Made by a program: the position numbers and the translations under genes
Notes under the pieces: model-generated
Told to the model about the DNA's origin: nothing
The model's input: the letters and a program-made list of their open reading frames with translations, nothing else
Database searches by the model: none
Shown here: in pieces, positions 30,759 through 39,249 of the stretch
How the letters are laid out: each line of letters begins with the position of its first letter
Numbering within the stretch: position 1 is the stretch's first letter
From: Magnetococcales bacterium
Lineage (GTDB): Bacteria; Pseudomonadota; Magnetococcia; Magnetococcales; Magnetaquicoccaceae
Length of the DNA stretch: 53,965 bases
NCBI GenBank assembly: GCA_015231775.1
Contig: JADGAY010000002.1
Coordinates: 1-53,965 of the forward strand
Direction of reading: 5' to 3'

Positions 30759-31834
30759 GATGCGAGCGGATAGGCCTTAAACCCGTTATAGCGTCCGTAG
30801 GTATTGAAGTGGAGCCAGGCGTTGACCACATCGGGGTGCTCTTGGATGTACCGTTCGCGGTCCATGTTCTGGATCGTCACGAGGCCGTTGGCGTTCGTGT
30901 CGGCGATGAGATCGGCGGCGTTGTAGTAGGAACTGAGGTCGAGACTGGCGACGTCGCCCGTCTGCCGCAGCCCTTCCTTGAGCATGTTGAGCTGCGTTTC
31001 GATGGCGGCCTTCTTGGCTTCCGGCGTGAGGTTCGTCTGAATGGAGATGTTCGCCATGGCCGTCGCGGCGGCGTTATACATATTCGCGGCGTTCTGGTTC
31101 GCCTGCAGCAAGGTCTTATTGCGCGCCTCAATGTCCGTCAGGACGGCCCGGGAATTGACATCCAGCTGCGTCGTGAGGATCCGCGTGCGGGCGTCAATGT
31201 CGGCGGCACTGAGGCGCGTCGTCGCGTCCAGCTGGCCGAGTGACAGCCTGGTGTCGGTGTCTTGCTGGGCGAGCTTCGTGCGCGTCTCTGCGTCCAGCTT
31301 GGCAATGGCGGCGGCGTTGGCGTCGCGCGCGGCATTGGCACTGGCTTCGTTGCCGGAAGCGGCGTTGAATTTGTTGACGTCCGTGCCGAGCTGGGCGTTG
31401 GCGAGGGAGGCCTGGTTGTCCGCGTTCGCGCCGAAATTGAGGGCGGCGTTTTCGGCGTCAGCCGTTTTCGTCTTGGCGGTAAAGTAGGTACTCGCGTCCT
31501 GCTGGGCGATCGGGAGCGCTTGGGCAATCACGCCCTGCTGCGCGTGCCCAATAGCCAGGCTGGAATTGAGGAGGCCGCGAGGGGCCATCTCCTCGCGCGC
31601 GCGCCGCTCCGCCTGCTTCATGAGCGGGGAGTCGGAGCCCGTAATTTTCAGGACTTGGCCCTGAACGGTATCGTTATCGCCGACGGCTACCCCTTTGGCG
31701 TCGTAACCTTTCGCGGTCGCGGTCGCGGCGGTGGCGGTAGTCGGCTTGTAGCCCGTCACCGATTCGCCAGGCTTGGAGGCGGCGCCGAGCAGGCCGGTTT
31801 TCGGTTCAGTCGAGAGCGGATTCGTGTCGGGCAT
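30755..31834 (-). CDS. Helical internal virion protein candidate
   Basis: Three hundred and fifty-nine residues. Residues 75-270 are Ala/Asn/Asp/Thr-rich helices with heptad-like repeats (RTKLAQQDTDTRLSLGQLDA and two similar units), suggesting a long alpha-helical rod. The C-terminus carries REYIQEHPDV-type then NTYGRYNGFKAYP, a short motif of Trp/Tyr/Gly seen at ends of some surface or virion proteins. It is first in the internal-protein group downstream of the lysis genes. Function inferred. Confidence 0.5.
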   Translation of the reverse strand: MPDTNPLSTEPKTGLLGAASKPGESVTGYKPTTATAATATAKGYDAKGVAVGDNDTVQGQVLKITGSDSPLMKQAERRAREEMAPRGLLNSSLAIGHAQQGVIAQALPIAQQDASTYFTAKTKTADAENAALNFGANADNQASLANAQLGTDVNKFNAASGNEASANAARDANAAAIAKLDAETRTKLAQQDTDTRLSLGQLDATTRLSAADIDARTRILTTQLDVNSRAVLTDIEARNKTLLQANQNAANMYNAAATAMANISIQTNLTPEAKKAAIETQLNMLKEGLRQTGDVASLDLSSYYNAADLIADTNANGLVTIQNMDRERYIQEHPDVVNAWLHFNTYGRYNGFKAYPLAS

Positions 31835-31837
31835 GGG

Positions 31838-32068
31838 CTACTTCCTTTTCTGGTCCATTGCGGCGTGGCATTCCTTGATGAGTTCGCTCATCATGCCGTC
31901 AGAATAGGCCCGGTAGCCCACCAGCTCCGCCCCGTCCTTATCGAACACAGGGCTTCGCGGTAGCTCGCTACTTTGCAGCACCTTCGTGCCGCAGCCGGTC
32001 ACGGACACGATGCAGCTCAAGAGCCACATCCTCATCACTCCCGGCCATCGATAGGCCGATTTGCGCAT
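31838..32068 (-). CDS. Small lipoprotein, possible outer-membrane spanin
   Basis: Seventy-six residues. An N-terminal basic stretch and WLLSCIVSVTGC form a lipoprotein signal with VTGC as lipobox; Cys26 would be acylated. The mature part is about 50 polar residues. It overlaps the upstream small membrane gene by 101 bases in a different frame, the arrangement typical of Rz/Rz1 spanin pairs, and sits in the lysis region. It lacks the Pro-rich feature of many Rz1 proteins. Confidence 0.45.
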   Translation of the reverse strand: MRKSAYRWPGVMRMWLLSCIVSVTGCGTKVLQSSELPRSPVFDKDGAELVGYRAYSDGMMSELIKECHAAMDQKRK

Positions 32069-32177
32069 CGCGGTCCTTCTGTGATTGCTGAGGGTCGGGC
32101 GGATGCCGCTGCAGGATCTCGAGGACCAGCTGCAACAGCATCATCGCCACTCCGCCAAAGATGGCGACGGTACTCAA
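31968..32177 (-). CDS. Small membrane protein, possible inner-membrane spanin
   Basis: Sixty-nine residues if read from TTG 32177, which overlaps the TGA of the holin-like gene; ATG codons about 10 residues on are alternatives. An N-terminal span (STVAIFGGVAMMLLQLVLEI) is followed by a charged region (QRHPPDPQQSQKDRD) and a helix (DVALELHRVRDRLRHEG). Overlap with the following lipoprotein gene in another frame suggests an i-spanin/o-spanin pair. It is short for that role. Confidence 0.35.
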   Translation of the reverse strand: MSTVAIFGGVAMMLLQLVLEILQRHPPDPQQSQKDRDAQIGLSMAGSDEDVALELHRVRDRLRHEGAAK

Positions 32178-32395
32178 AAGGACACAGAGACGCCCACCTC
32201 GCGCTTCGCCCGTCGCCAGGCCATGAAGCCCAGGACGATCAAGACAAAGCCGCGAACGAGCATCACCCATTCCTGGGTATTGGTCCCGTCCTTCAGGAGC
32301 GCGTCAATCGCTTCAAAAATCTGATCGAGCCCGAGGCCTCCGCCGATGCCCGTTGCGCCCATATCTAACGCTTTATCTTTGTCGACCGTTGCCAT
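32174..32395 (-). CDS. Holin-like small membrane protein
   Basis: Seventy-three residues. A Gly/Asp N-terminal half is followed by a transmembrane span (WVMLVRGFVLIVLGFMAW) and a basic tail (RRAKREVG). Size, single span and place beside an endolysin fit a small holin, which opens the inner membrane at lysis time. GGAGG lies 8-12 bases upstream of the ATG. No family could be matched, so the role is inferred. Confidence 0.45.
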   Translation of the reverse strand: MATVDKDKALDMGATGIGGGLGLDQIFEAIDALLKDGTNTQEWVMLVRGFVLIVLGFMAWRRAKREVGVSVSF

Positions 32396-32471
32396 GGGGG
32401 AGTCCTCCAGCCTGTATGTACGTGTACGTAATCTGTGCGCCTGAGCCGAAAATCTTTCAATATGCGCCTAA
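32396..32471 (-). promoter_or_regulatory. Intergenic control region with repeated TATGCGCCTAAT motif
   Basis: The 12-mer TATGCGCCTAAT at 32461-32472 is identical to one at 39629-39640. A looser direct copy (TGTGCGCCTGA) lies at 32434-32444, 27 bases away. On the minus strand the motif reads ATTAGGCGCATA and points to the holin-like and downstream genes. A run of alternating CGTA/TGTA steps occupies 32414-32430. It may be a late promoter or an operator. Confidence 0.4.
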
Positions 32472-32819
32472 TTACTTCTTGCCTTGACCGGCCAAATTCA
32501 CCAAGATTTCCATCTGCTTGCGGTTCTCGCGCGTCAGCTCCTTCGTCATATCGACTAGCTCCGTCAGGCGCCGCTCCGAATTTTCCACATGGGCCTCGAG
32601 CTTGATGAACCGATTGCCGTTTTCGCTATGGGCCTTATCCATCGCCACGACATGGTTATCGACTTTGGTACGCAAGGCCGCCACCTCCAAGAGGATCTTG
32701 TCGCGCTGCTTCGTAAACCAGCGCATGACTAGAAGCGCGCCCGTTCCGATGCCACCCGCGAAGGTGACAAGATTGGCTCCGATGCTGGACAGCCCGCTAA
32801 CCCCGTACTCATCCGACAT
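32472..32819 (-). CDS. Membrane-anchored coiled-coil protein of lysis region
   Basis: One hundred and fifteen residues: a glycine-rich transmembrane helix at about 12-33 (GANLVTFAGGIGTGALLVMR) followed by a coiled coil (about 38-105; IKLEAHVENSERRLTELVDM). One membrane helix plus a coiled coil resembles inner-membrane spanins (Rz type) and antiholin-like phage proteins. It lies between endolysin and holin-like genes. Which of these roles it plays cannot be told. Confidence 0.5.
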   Translation of the reverse strand: MSDEYGVSGLSSIGANLVTFAGGIGTGALLVMRWFTKQRDKILLEVAALRTKVDNHVVAMDKAHSENGNRFIKLEAHVENSERRLTELVDMTKELTRENRKQMEILVNLAGQGKK

Positions 32820-32897
32820 GCGCTACACCTTTCCTTTCCGCTTCGGGCCAGTATGCGCATAGACGTCTCCGCACTTGGCGCCACGAGAGCGGGCGCG

Positions 32898-33341
32898 TCA
32901 TGCCTTCGACTTGAGCGCCATGAGTTCCAGGCTATAGAAATGGAAGGCGCCGACGGTCCCGAGAAACTTGTCGGGATGCTTGGCCGCCCACCAGGGCGCC
33001 GGGATACTCTCGTCAAAATAGTGGTCAGCACCCGGCAGTATGGGAATCAGGCGCCCATCGGCGGCGCCGTCGACAAGATCCATGCAATCCAGAAACGACG
33101 GGTCGCCACAGGTCGGCCAGCGCCGCAAATTCGGGTCGTTCGTCTTGGTGTTCATGGACGTGAATTGTTCCGGCTTCGTGCAGACGTCGATGAGGTTCTT
33201 GCCCCACCATCGGGGATGGTTCGCCCGGTTCTTGATCACAAGGGCGACTTCAGCCTTGGCCTCAAACGACTGGTTGCTGGCTTCGCGCCAGACCGTGAGG
33301 GCCCAGACGAAACGCTCGTAGCGCTCCCACCTGGACATCAT
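32898..33341 (-). CDS. Endolysin, SleB-type cell wall hydrolase
   Basis: One hundred and forty-seven residues. ALTVWREASNQSFEAKAEVA with catalytic-type E20, then LVIKNRANHPRW and CTKPEQFTSMN, are the signature of the Hydrolase_2/SleB family of peptidoglycan-cleaving enzymes (lytic transglycosylase-like). No signal peptide, so a holin is needed for release. Its start overlaps the stop of the tail gene (TGATG). A 78-base gap without a gene separates it from the next ORF. Confidence 0.8.
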   Translation of the reverse strand: MMSRWERYERFVWALTVWREASNQSFEAKAEVALVIKNRANHPRWWGKNLIDVCTKPEQFTSMNTKTNDPNLRRWPTCGDPSFLDCMDLVDGAADGRLIPILPGADHYFDESIPAPWWAAKHPDKFLGTVGAFHFYSLELMALKSKA

Positions 33342-35365
33342 CGTGTCACCACCAGCTGTCGCGGAGGTTTCGGGCAGGTATAGACCACCGGCAGCGCCAA
33401 TCCGTTCGGTTTACTGCAAATCACGGGCACATCCAGAATCGTGCCCTGCGTGGTCACGGTTGCGATATTGCTGATGTTGCCATACACGGCGTCGACATCG
33501 ATTGTCCCCTTATAAGGGACCAGCTGAATGTCGTATTGCGTGCCCACAGTCAGCCCGGTCACGGTGCAGGTCACGACCGTATTGATGGCGGCCGGCGCAT
33601 AGGGGGTCGAACAGGTTCCGCTAGCCACAGACGACGCATCGCCCCAGGAAATAACACCAGTCGCAATGCGTACGTCATGCTTGGCCGCCGCTCCAGCCCC
33701 ATCGGATAGCGCGGTAAACGTCACCTCCACACTGGTTTGTCCGGTCGCATGCGCAACCAGATCCGTCACATCCTCGACGGCGCCACTCAGCGGGACCGTG
33801 AAATTGCCGGCACTCGTGCCGGTCCCTTCCACCGTCGTCACTTTGACCGTGCCGGTGATGGCATGCGGAGGAACGGTCGCCGTAATCGACGTGGCCGAGG
33901 CCGACGTCACGCTCGCGGCGATGTTCGAAAAGGTCACGGCATTCCCAGCGAGGGAAGGCACAAAATTCGTGCCGGAAATCACGACCGACGTGCCTGGCGC
34001 TCCACTCGTAGGGGAGAATCCTGAGACGGTCGGCGCCGATCCAGAGGTAGGCGCCCAGGCAATCGACGGGTTGAGGGCGGCGCTATCGCAGCTATTACCA
34101 GCATTGGGCGTAACGATAAAATCAATGATCTGTCCCGTCGTCACAGCTTGCGAGACGTTGTACGGGTAGGCGTTCGCATCCGCCGTGCCGATCGCCTGAG
34201 AAAAGAGCGTCGTTGAGCCGTTGTATTTCACCTCGAATGTGACGCCATCGCCACAGGCGAGATCGTACCGTTGCGCCGTGCCGGTAATGGTCGCGGTCCC
34301 GCCTTCTGGCGCCGTCCATCGGAGGACGGTGCCGTTTGAGGTACCAGGATGAAACCCGTTCGACCAGATGCCTTGGTACGACTGAATGCCGTTCCAGATG
34401 GTGCCTGCGACGCTATAGGTCAGCAGGTTCCCAGCCGTATCCCGGTAGCTCCATTGGCTCGAGCCTTGCGTCCCTGAAAACTGGGACTGGTAGACATAAT
34501 CACCAGACGACGGCGGAGGAGGTGGCGGCGAGGGCGGTGGAGGCGGCGGAGACGTGCCTCCCGTGGACGTGCAGCCAGCCGGACAGTTGGGGATAGAAAC
34601 GTGCAGATGGTCAATGTAGTGGCTCCATGGCGTCGTGACCGTGAAGTTGGGAGTCCCGTCCCACGTTTCAGCCCACACCCACTCATTGAGGCCAAGGCAG
34701 GCATAATTCAGGTTGGTGTAATTCCCAACCAGCACACCATTGATCCACCAGCGAACAATGCCGTCCCGTGAGGTGCAGGTCGTGCTTTTCTTGATGTATG
34801 CCTCGAGTTTCGTCCAGGTCCCCACCACCAAGCTTGGTCCGCCAGAGTTCGGGAAGCAGGCCAGGCCCATATCCAGAGAGCACACATGGCTATTATCCAG
34901 CCCTCCGCCCGTATTGTGCGCGAAGATCATCGGCCCTGTGCCGGCACTCAAGGCATCATTGCCGAAGAGGAAGACCCCGTTACTGCCTGGCCCGCGCATG
35001 AAAAAGGTCTTGTTCCCCTGCGGGCGCCCCTCGAATCCGGCATTGGTGCGCCAGATGAGCCCCACGTACATCTCGTTATACGTGGTGCCTCCGGGACCGA
35101 TCACATAATTGAGCTGCATGCCTCCGGAGTTCTGCCCGGCCTGAATCGTCGACCGAACAACGCCGGACGGGGACACGGTGGCTGTGGCATCCGAATCGCG
35201 AAGGCTGCTCGAATACGCGTCCAGGATGCCGCAAGCGCCTGGCGTGCTCGAGAAATTACAGTCGAGCACTTGACTTGCGCCTGCCGGCTCATTCGTCCAT
35301 TGCGCCCAGCTTGCCGACGGCAGGAGCAGGGCGACGAGGAGCGCTATCTTTCCGAAGAGATTCAT
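33338..35365 (-). CDS. Exported multidomain protein: LamG-like, Pro linker, TIG and FN3 domains
   Basis: Six hundred and seventy-five residues. A signal peptide (LFGKIALLVALLLPSASWAQ) is followed by a jelly-roll/LamG-like domain (about 25-265), a polyproline linker (PPPPPPSPPPPPPSSG), a second carbohydrate-binding-like domain (about 290-440), an IPT/TIG domain (GFSPTSGAPGTSVVISGTNF) and an FN3-like domain (about 540-645). The 14 Cys residues are an even number, as expected for disulfides outside the cytoplasm. Adhesion or glycan binding is likely. Signal peptides are unusual for tail proteins. Confidence 0.7.
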   Translation of the reverse strand: MNLFGKIALLVALLLPSASWAQWTNEPAGASQVLDCNFSSTPGACGILDAYSSSLRDSDATATVSPSGVVRSTIQAGQNSGGMQLNYVIGPGGTTYNEMYVGLIWRTNAGFEGRPQGNKTFFMRGPGSNGVFLFGNDALSAGTGPMIFAHNTGGGLDNSHVCSLDMGLACFPNSGGPSLVVGTWTKLEAYIKKSTTCTSRDGIVRWWINGVLVGNYTNLNYACLGLNEWVWAETWDGTPNFTVTTPWSHYIDHLHVSIPNCPAGCTSTGGTSPPPPPPSPPPPPPSSGDYVYQSQFSGTQGSSQWSYRDTAGNLLTYSVAGTIWNGIQSYQGIWSNGFHPGTSNGTVLRWTAPEGGTATITGTAQRYDLACGDGVTFEVKYNGSTTLFSQAIGTADANAYPYNVSQAVTTGQIIDFIVTPNAGNSCDSAALNPSIAWAPTSGSAPTVSGFSPTSGAPGTSVVISGTNFVPSLAGNAVTFSNIAASVTSASATSITATVPPHAITGTVKVTTVEGTGTSAGNFTVPLSGAVEDVTDLVAHATGQTSVEVTFTALSDGAGAAAKHDVRIATGVISWGDASSVASGTCSTPYAPAAINTVVTCTVTGLTVGTQYDIQLVPYKGTIDVDAVYGNISNIATVTTQGTILDVPVICSKPNGLALPVVYTCPKPPRQLVVTR

Positions 35366-35931
35366 GGGTTCACCTTTCCAATCGCATCATCAAGGGCTTT
35401 CATGCAGGCCGTGTGCGCCAGCTTGCCCTTGAGGCAGGTTGCGAGTCCGGATTTCAGCGCATCCCTCAACGTCACGGCCGGCACGGGAGGCACAGGAGGA
35501 ACAGGAGGCAGCACAACGGGCGGCGGTACGACCGGAGGCGGCACAATCGGAGGAATTTGCGCGTTGCTCTCGTGCGGAGACGCAGGCAGCGGGTGTTCTG
35601 ACTGCCCGCCAGGGTTGCCGATAGGAGACACGGGAATCGTGATCCAGGCTTCCGGGCTAGGCGTCGAATAGTGTCCGGAGTCATTGCCAGAAAAGACGCG
35701 GTAGCGCTTGCGGCCAGGCGTCAGGTAGCGCGCGTCGGGGTACTGAATGGATTCGCAGCCGTCGATATGCTCGATCGTGGCGACCACGCCCCAGGCATAG
35801 GACGGTTCAGCGGCATACTCCACTCGATAGTCCTTCATGTCGGATTCGACATTGCAGGGCCATTCGAGCGTCACGGCCTGCGCCGGGATCGCCGCCAGAA
35901 CGAAAAGGAACAGGATCGCCAAGAGGATCAT
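35362..35931 (-). CDS. Exported FN3-like protein with Pro-rich stalk
   Basis: One hundred and eighty-nine residues. ILLAILFLFVLAAIPAQA is a signal peptide ending AQA. Residues 20-105 resemble one FN3 domain (LEWPCNVESDMKDYRVEY, YRVFSGNDSGHYS). A long Pro/Val stalk (about 125-155) leads to a C-terminal helical piece with two Cys. The mature protein has four Cys. Coupled to both neighbours by ATGA overlaps. Probably surface- or periplasm-located. Confidence 0.6.
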   Translation of the reverse strand: MILLAILFLFVLAAIPAQAVTLEWPCNVESDMKDYRVEYAAEPSYAWGVVATIEHIDGCESIQYPDARYLTPGRKRYRVFSGNDSGHYSTPSPEAWITIPVSPIGNPGGQSEHPLPASPHESNAQIPPIVPPPVVPPPVVLPPVPPVPPVPAVTLRDALKSGLATCLKGKLAHTACMKALDDAIGKVNP

Positions 35932-36698
35932 CGCCCCACCCCCATCAGCATCAGGCCGCGCAAGTTGGGGCAGGCGTCTGGTGCGCTGCCCTCGCCGGTG
36001 CCGGTCAATGTGGCATCGTAACCGTTACCGCTGGTATCGGGCTCAGGCGAGGCAGTCCCATTCAGCACGTAGGCTGCGTCTGTGCCAGTCGGGATTGTCC
36101 CGTTGCAGGCCCAGGCAATCAGGTCTGCGTCTGTCGTCGCCGTGCCCGCGACAATCAGAGCTTTCGCAAGGCTCCCGCCGAATGGGTATTGGAGAAACCC
36201 AGCTTGCCGTCCGCCGATCACCAAGTCATGGGTGCCAGAAGGGGTTTCATTCCAGCAAAAAGTTCCATCTTCCGTAGCCGTTGCTCCTGTGCTCATCGTG
36301 TAGCGCAGTAAGTGGATCGCCGCGCTGCAGTCGGTGCCGTTAGCCCTGAACGCGATGAGGTACCATGTGCCTGCGGCAATGGCCGTGGTGGACGATCCGG
36401 TAAACGTATCAGACCCGTTGCTCTCCACTTGAAGATTGCCGCTGGTGTTGACGATACGTAACTCTGCGCCATTGCTCCCCGCCGAGGTAATGCGGGAGAG
36501 CGGGACTTGGAGCGCCCCAGTCGTGATACTGGTCGCCTTGGCGACAATTGCCATCGTGTAGAGCGCGTCGAGGCCTGCATTGGCCGTGGCTCCTGCTCGC
36601 GCCTGGTCGGTGCTGCCGTTGAATGTGCGGGAGCCAGCCGCCCAAGCCTGCGAAGAGAGCAGCATCAGCGTGAGTGCAACACTCAGTAGTCTAATCAT
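35928..36698 (-). CDS. Exported LamG/concanavalin-like protein
   Basis: Two hundred and fifty-six residues. ATG 36698 is chosen over a longer frame because it overlaps the previous stop (ATGA) and starts a clean signal peptide (IRLLSVALTLMLLSSQAWAA). The rest has the pattern of a LamG-type jelly roll (SRTFNGSTDQARAG, YTMAIVAKATS, WYLIAFRANGTDC, ALIVAGTATTDADLI), a fold that binds sugars. Four Cys in the mature part. Confidence 0.65.
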   Translation of the reverse strand: MIRLLSVALTLMLLSSQAWAAGSRTFNGSTDQARAGATANAGLDALYTMAIVAKATSITTGALQVPLSRITSAGSNGAELRIVNTSGNLQVESNGSDTFTGSSTTAIAAGTWYLIAFRANGTDCSAAIHLLRYTMSTGATATEDGTFCWNETPSGTHDLVIGGRQAGFLQYPFGGSLAKALIVAGTATTDADLIAWACNGTIPTGTDAAYVLNGTASPEPDTSGNGYDATLTGTGEGSAPDACPNLRGLMLMGVGR

Positions 36699-38020
36699 GT
36701 CGTGCTGGCCGCTTGGATGCACACGATGAATCCATCGTGGCGTCCGCTGGCGCTCCCCCAATTGCTGCTAAAGTTAACGAACTTGCCATCACGCGAGATG
36801 CTAGCGAACGGACTATCGTAGTATTCGTTGAACACGCTTCGATGGTGCGCGATTCTACGCACCCGTCCGCTGCCATCGGTCGCGACTTGCATAATCTCGT
36901 TGTCGAAGGCGTTGGTCACGCCGCTCCCGCTCGTATGGTAGCGAGAGGCGAGCGCCCACAGGTCATTACTGGCTTGCATGCTGAAATGATCTTGCTGGCT
37001 GCTATAGCTCCATGGCGTGGTCATGCCTGGTAACAGGTCCGTGATCGTTGTGGGGGCCGCGCATGTGCGATACCCAAGACTGGTGTTGGCGGGCCTGTGA
37101 GTGAAAATCCCGCCATTGGTAAACCCGCACTTGCCCGCGTCGCGGTGATTAAACCCGTTGTTGCCGGTGAGGTCGGTGCCAACCTGCGTCGCCGTGGCCA
37201 GCGTCCAGACCTCTGCGGTGCCGCCCGCGTACATGATGAGGCCGTATGTGCCGCTCTTATCAACCGCCACTTCATCGAGACTAGTCACATTGGCGGATGA
37301 CATCAGCACGGTGTCGGTACTACGCTTCCAAAATACGTAGCCTGACCCAGACGGGGTGCCTCCCTGAAAGAGCATCCCAAACACGTCAGCATCGTCGCTC
37401 ATGCTCATCTGCGTCACGTAGCCGCCAGAGTGCCCGAGGCCAGTAAACGTCTTGAGCGTGCTGCTGGTGCCTGCTGGCACAGTGATTTCGTAGAGGTTAT
37501 AGTTGCCAACTCCATAGATAATGTCTGGGTCCGTGGCGCTCCACGTCATCCCATATTCTTGGAGGCCCGCAGGAGAACTACTTAGCAGGTAGCCAGTCGT
37601 GTTGACCGTACAAGAGCCAGGCGTGAAATCGTAGAACCGCGCCCGCTGGTAACTGGAATGCACCAGGAAGAGCACGCGAGAATTGTCGCTATTGAAGGCT
37701 TGCTGGGTGCTGTAGCTATTGAGCACACCCTTGTGCCCGCCCGTGTCAGGCTCCGTCGTGGCGTCGGTCACGCGGAGGATGGTCGTCCCAAAGGTCGGAT
37801 CTTCGATTGTAGACCCAGCCGCGCCGAGTGTCGGCAACGTCGGCTCGGTGTGGACGTTGGTGTCAGTCAGGAGGGTTTCAACAAATCCACCCTCACCAAT
37901 TGCGGCAGGCGTTGCGAACCCGCCACTTAATGTTATATCCAGGCGTCCACCCAGACCATATACGTAGGCTGGCAGACCCAGCATAGCCACGAACAGCGCG
38001 AGACTTCGATAACGTGTCAT
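36695..38020 (-). CDS. Exported beta-propeller-like protein
   Basis: Four hundred and forty-one residues from ATG 38020, in ATGA overlap with the upstream stop and followed by a signal peptide (YRSLALFVAMLGLPAYVYG). Repeated blades can be read: NSDNSRVLFLV, MTWSATDPDIIYGVG, MSMSDDADVFGMLF, VAVDKSGTYGLIMYAG and SISRDGKFVNFSSNWG, each with the D-G/T-x-x strand pattern of propellers. Four mature Cys. Possible glycan or protein binder; enzyme activity not evident. Confidence 0.65.
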   Translation of the reverse strand: MTRYRSLALFVAMLGLPAYVYGLGGRLDITLSGGFATPAAIGEGGFVETLLTDTNVHTEPTLPTLGAAGSTIEDPTFGTTILRVTDATTEPDTGGHKGVLNSYSTQQAFNSDNSRVLFLVHSSYQRARFYDFTPGSCTVNTTGYLLSSSPAGLQEYGMTWSATDPDIIYGVGNYNLYEITVPAGTSSTLKTFTGLGHSGGYVTQMSMSDDADVFGMLFQGGTPSGSGYVFWKRSTDTVLMSSANVTSLDEVAVDKSGTYGLIMYAGGTAEVWTLATATQVGTDLTGNNGFNHRDAGKCGFTNGGIFTHRPANTSLGYRTCAAPTTITDLLPGMTTPWSYSSQQDHFSMQASNDLWALASRYHTSGSGVTNAFDNEIMQVATDGSGRVRRIAHHRSVFNEYYDSPFASISRDGKFVNFSSNWGSASGRHDGFIVCIQAASTT

Positions 38021-38808
38021 AGCGTCGACTTGAATCCCACGGCAGAAATTGTCACGGTTGAGGCCGCTGCCGATGGGTCTGCGGCAAAGATCGTATTGGC
38101 CGATGTGCACAGTGGCACAGCTAGTGGGATGACACCACCACCCATGTTTGCAGCAGCGGGAATGGTCATCAGCACAGAACCCGCCGTGCCGTCTCGAATG
38201 TCCACGGTCACGTTGGTGGCGCTGGAATTACTGACCACGATGGTAGTCGCACAAAACCGTGTGCTCGCCCCTTGTGCCGCCACAACAGATGTAGAAGAGC
38301 CATCGGTAATGCCAGCGACACCAGACACGCGATTCGTCAATTGCGCGTGAGGGCGAACCGTCTGAATACCATCCGTATCCGCCGTGGCCTTGGTCATGCG
38401 ATCCCAGTTAGAACTGGCGCTGTCCCATACTTTCGGGTAGGTCGCGATCTTACTCAACGTCGGGTTGGACTCGTCATCCGCCATCGCAGCGGTTGATGCC
38501 AGCTTGGTATTCAATGCGTCGAGCAGCGAGGTCAGCAAACGGAGCTTGGCTGACACCGTGCCGGTACTGCCAGCCGTGGCCGCAGCGTCCGTGGTCGCCC
38601 CAAGTGCAACGTCTGCCCCATCGGCAATAGTGCCGCCGCCACCTCCACCGCCGCAGGCCTCGAAGGCCGTTCCGGCTGTATTGACGCAGCGAATCGCTAC
38701 CGCATTGGGCGTGGCGCCCGTCGGCCATGAACCCGCCAGCCCTTCGCTTGCGCACAGCAGGGCGAGGAGGAGTAGGCTACCCGTAATAGATAAAATGGAT
38801 TTCGCCAT
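38017..38808 (-). CDS. Exported protein of unknown function
   Basis: Two hundred and sixty-three residues. Signal peptide (ILSITGSLLLLALLCASEGL) cut near AGS. A poly-Gly run (GGGGGGG) after the first 30 mature residues may be a hinge. The C-terminal half is a beta-rich domain (STSVVAAQGASTRFCATTIV, VTVDIRDGTAGSVLMTIPA) like domains of phage baseplate or neck fibres that sense conserved sugars. Four mature Cys. It overlaps the gene before it by 32 bases. Confidence 0.55.
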   Translation of the reverse strand: MAKSILSITGSLLLLALLCASEGLAGSWPTGATPNAVAIRCVNTAGTAFEACGGGGGGGTIADGADVALGATTDAAATAGSTGTVSAKLRLLTSLLDALNTKLASTAAMADDESNPTLSKIATYPKVWDSASSNWDRMTKATADTDGIQTVRPHAQLTNRVSGVAGITDGSSTSVVAAQGASTRFCATTIVVSNSSATNVTVDIRDGTAGSVLMTIPAAANMGGGVIPLAVPLCTSANTIFAADPSAAASTVTISAVGFKSTL

Positions 38809-39082
38809 CGACCGAGCCCTCCCTAATGAACCGCACCCGATTCAACTCCGCCACCGACATATAGTTTTCGTAGCCGTCACCAATCGGCACCCCAAAGACG
38901 GTCGTGGGATCCTCGCCGTGCTTGGTCATGCGCACCAGCCCGCCCCGGAAAAAGACCTCCGCCATCCGCGTGCCGGGCGGCACGGTCGGCACGCGCACGG
39001 TGCCGTCGACGGTCAAGGCCTGGTAGGCGAGCGGCTTGTAATACCTGGAAGGATCCGCGCTACTCTGTGGTTGAACAATCAT
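38777..39082 (-). CDS. Small virion-type protein, not exported
   Basis: One hundred and one residues with no signal peptide. Two segments stand out: YYKPLAYQALTVDGTVRVPT and VPPGTRMAEVFFRGGLVRMT, beta strands typical of small head or tail-surface proteins, and a C-terminal GEIHFIYYG. Both ends overlap neighbours (ATGA upstream). Function unknown. Confidence 0.5.
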   Translation of the reverse strand: MIVQPQSSADPSRYYKPLAYQALTVDGTVRVPTVPPGTRMAEVFFRGGLVRMTKHGEDPTTVFGVPIGDGYENYMSVAELNRVRFIREGSVDGEIHFIYYG

Positions 39083-39249
39083 CCGTGCAGCTCCATATGG
39101 CGCTGAAGCGCGCCCTTCCGTTGTGGCGCTAGCGTGCGTGGACGCGGAGTGAGGCGCCTCTCGAGCGAGGCCGTTGCCATGGTGACAAGCAGCACCCCCA
39201 CCAGCCCGACGACGATCGCGGCGAGAGTGAGGATCCAGCCGACTATCAC
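39079..39249 (-). CDS. Small membrane protein
   Basis: Fifty-six residues from GTG 39249, in a GTGA overlap with the gene before and an ATGA overlap with the gene after. An N-terminal span (ILTLAAIVVGLVGVLLVTMA) is followed by a basic tail (ERRLTPRPRTLAPQRKGALQ). It would sit in the inner membrane with a cytoplasmic tail. Its overlaps at both ends are strong signs of translation. Function unknown. Confidence 0.55.
   Translation of the reverse strand: MIVGWILTLAAIVVGLVGVLLVTMATASLERRLTPRPRTLAPQRKGALQRHMELHG

Noticed and set aside
36695-38110. Longer reading of the beta-propeller gene from 38110
   Set aside because: The internal ATG at 38020 overlaps the upstream stop and starts a clean signal peptide; the extra 30 residues do not look coding.
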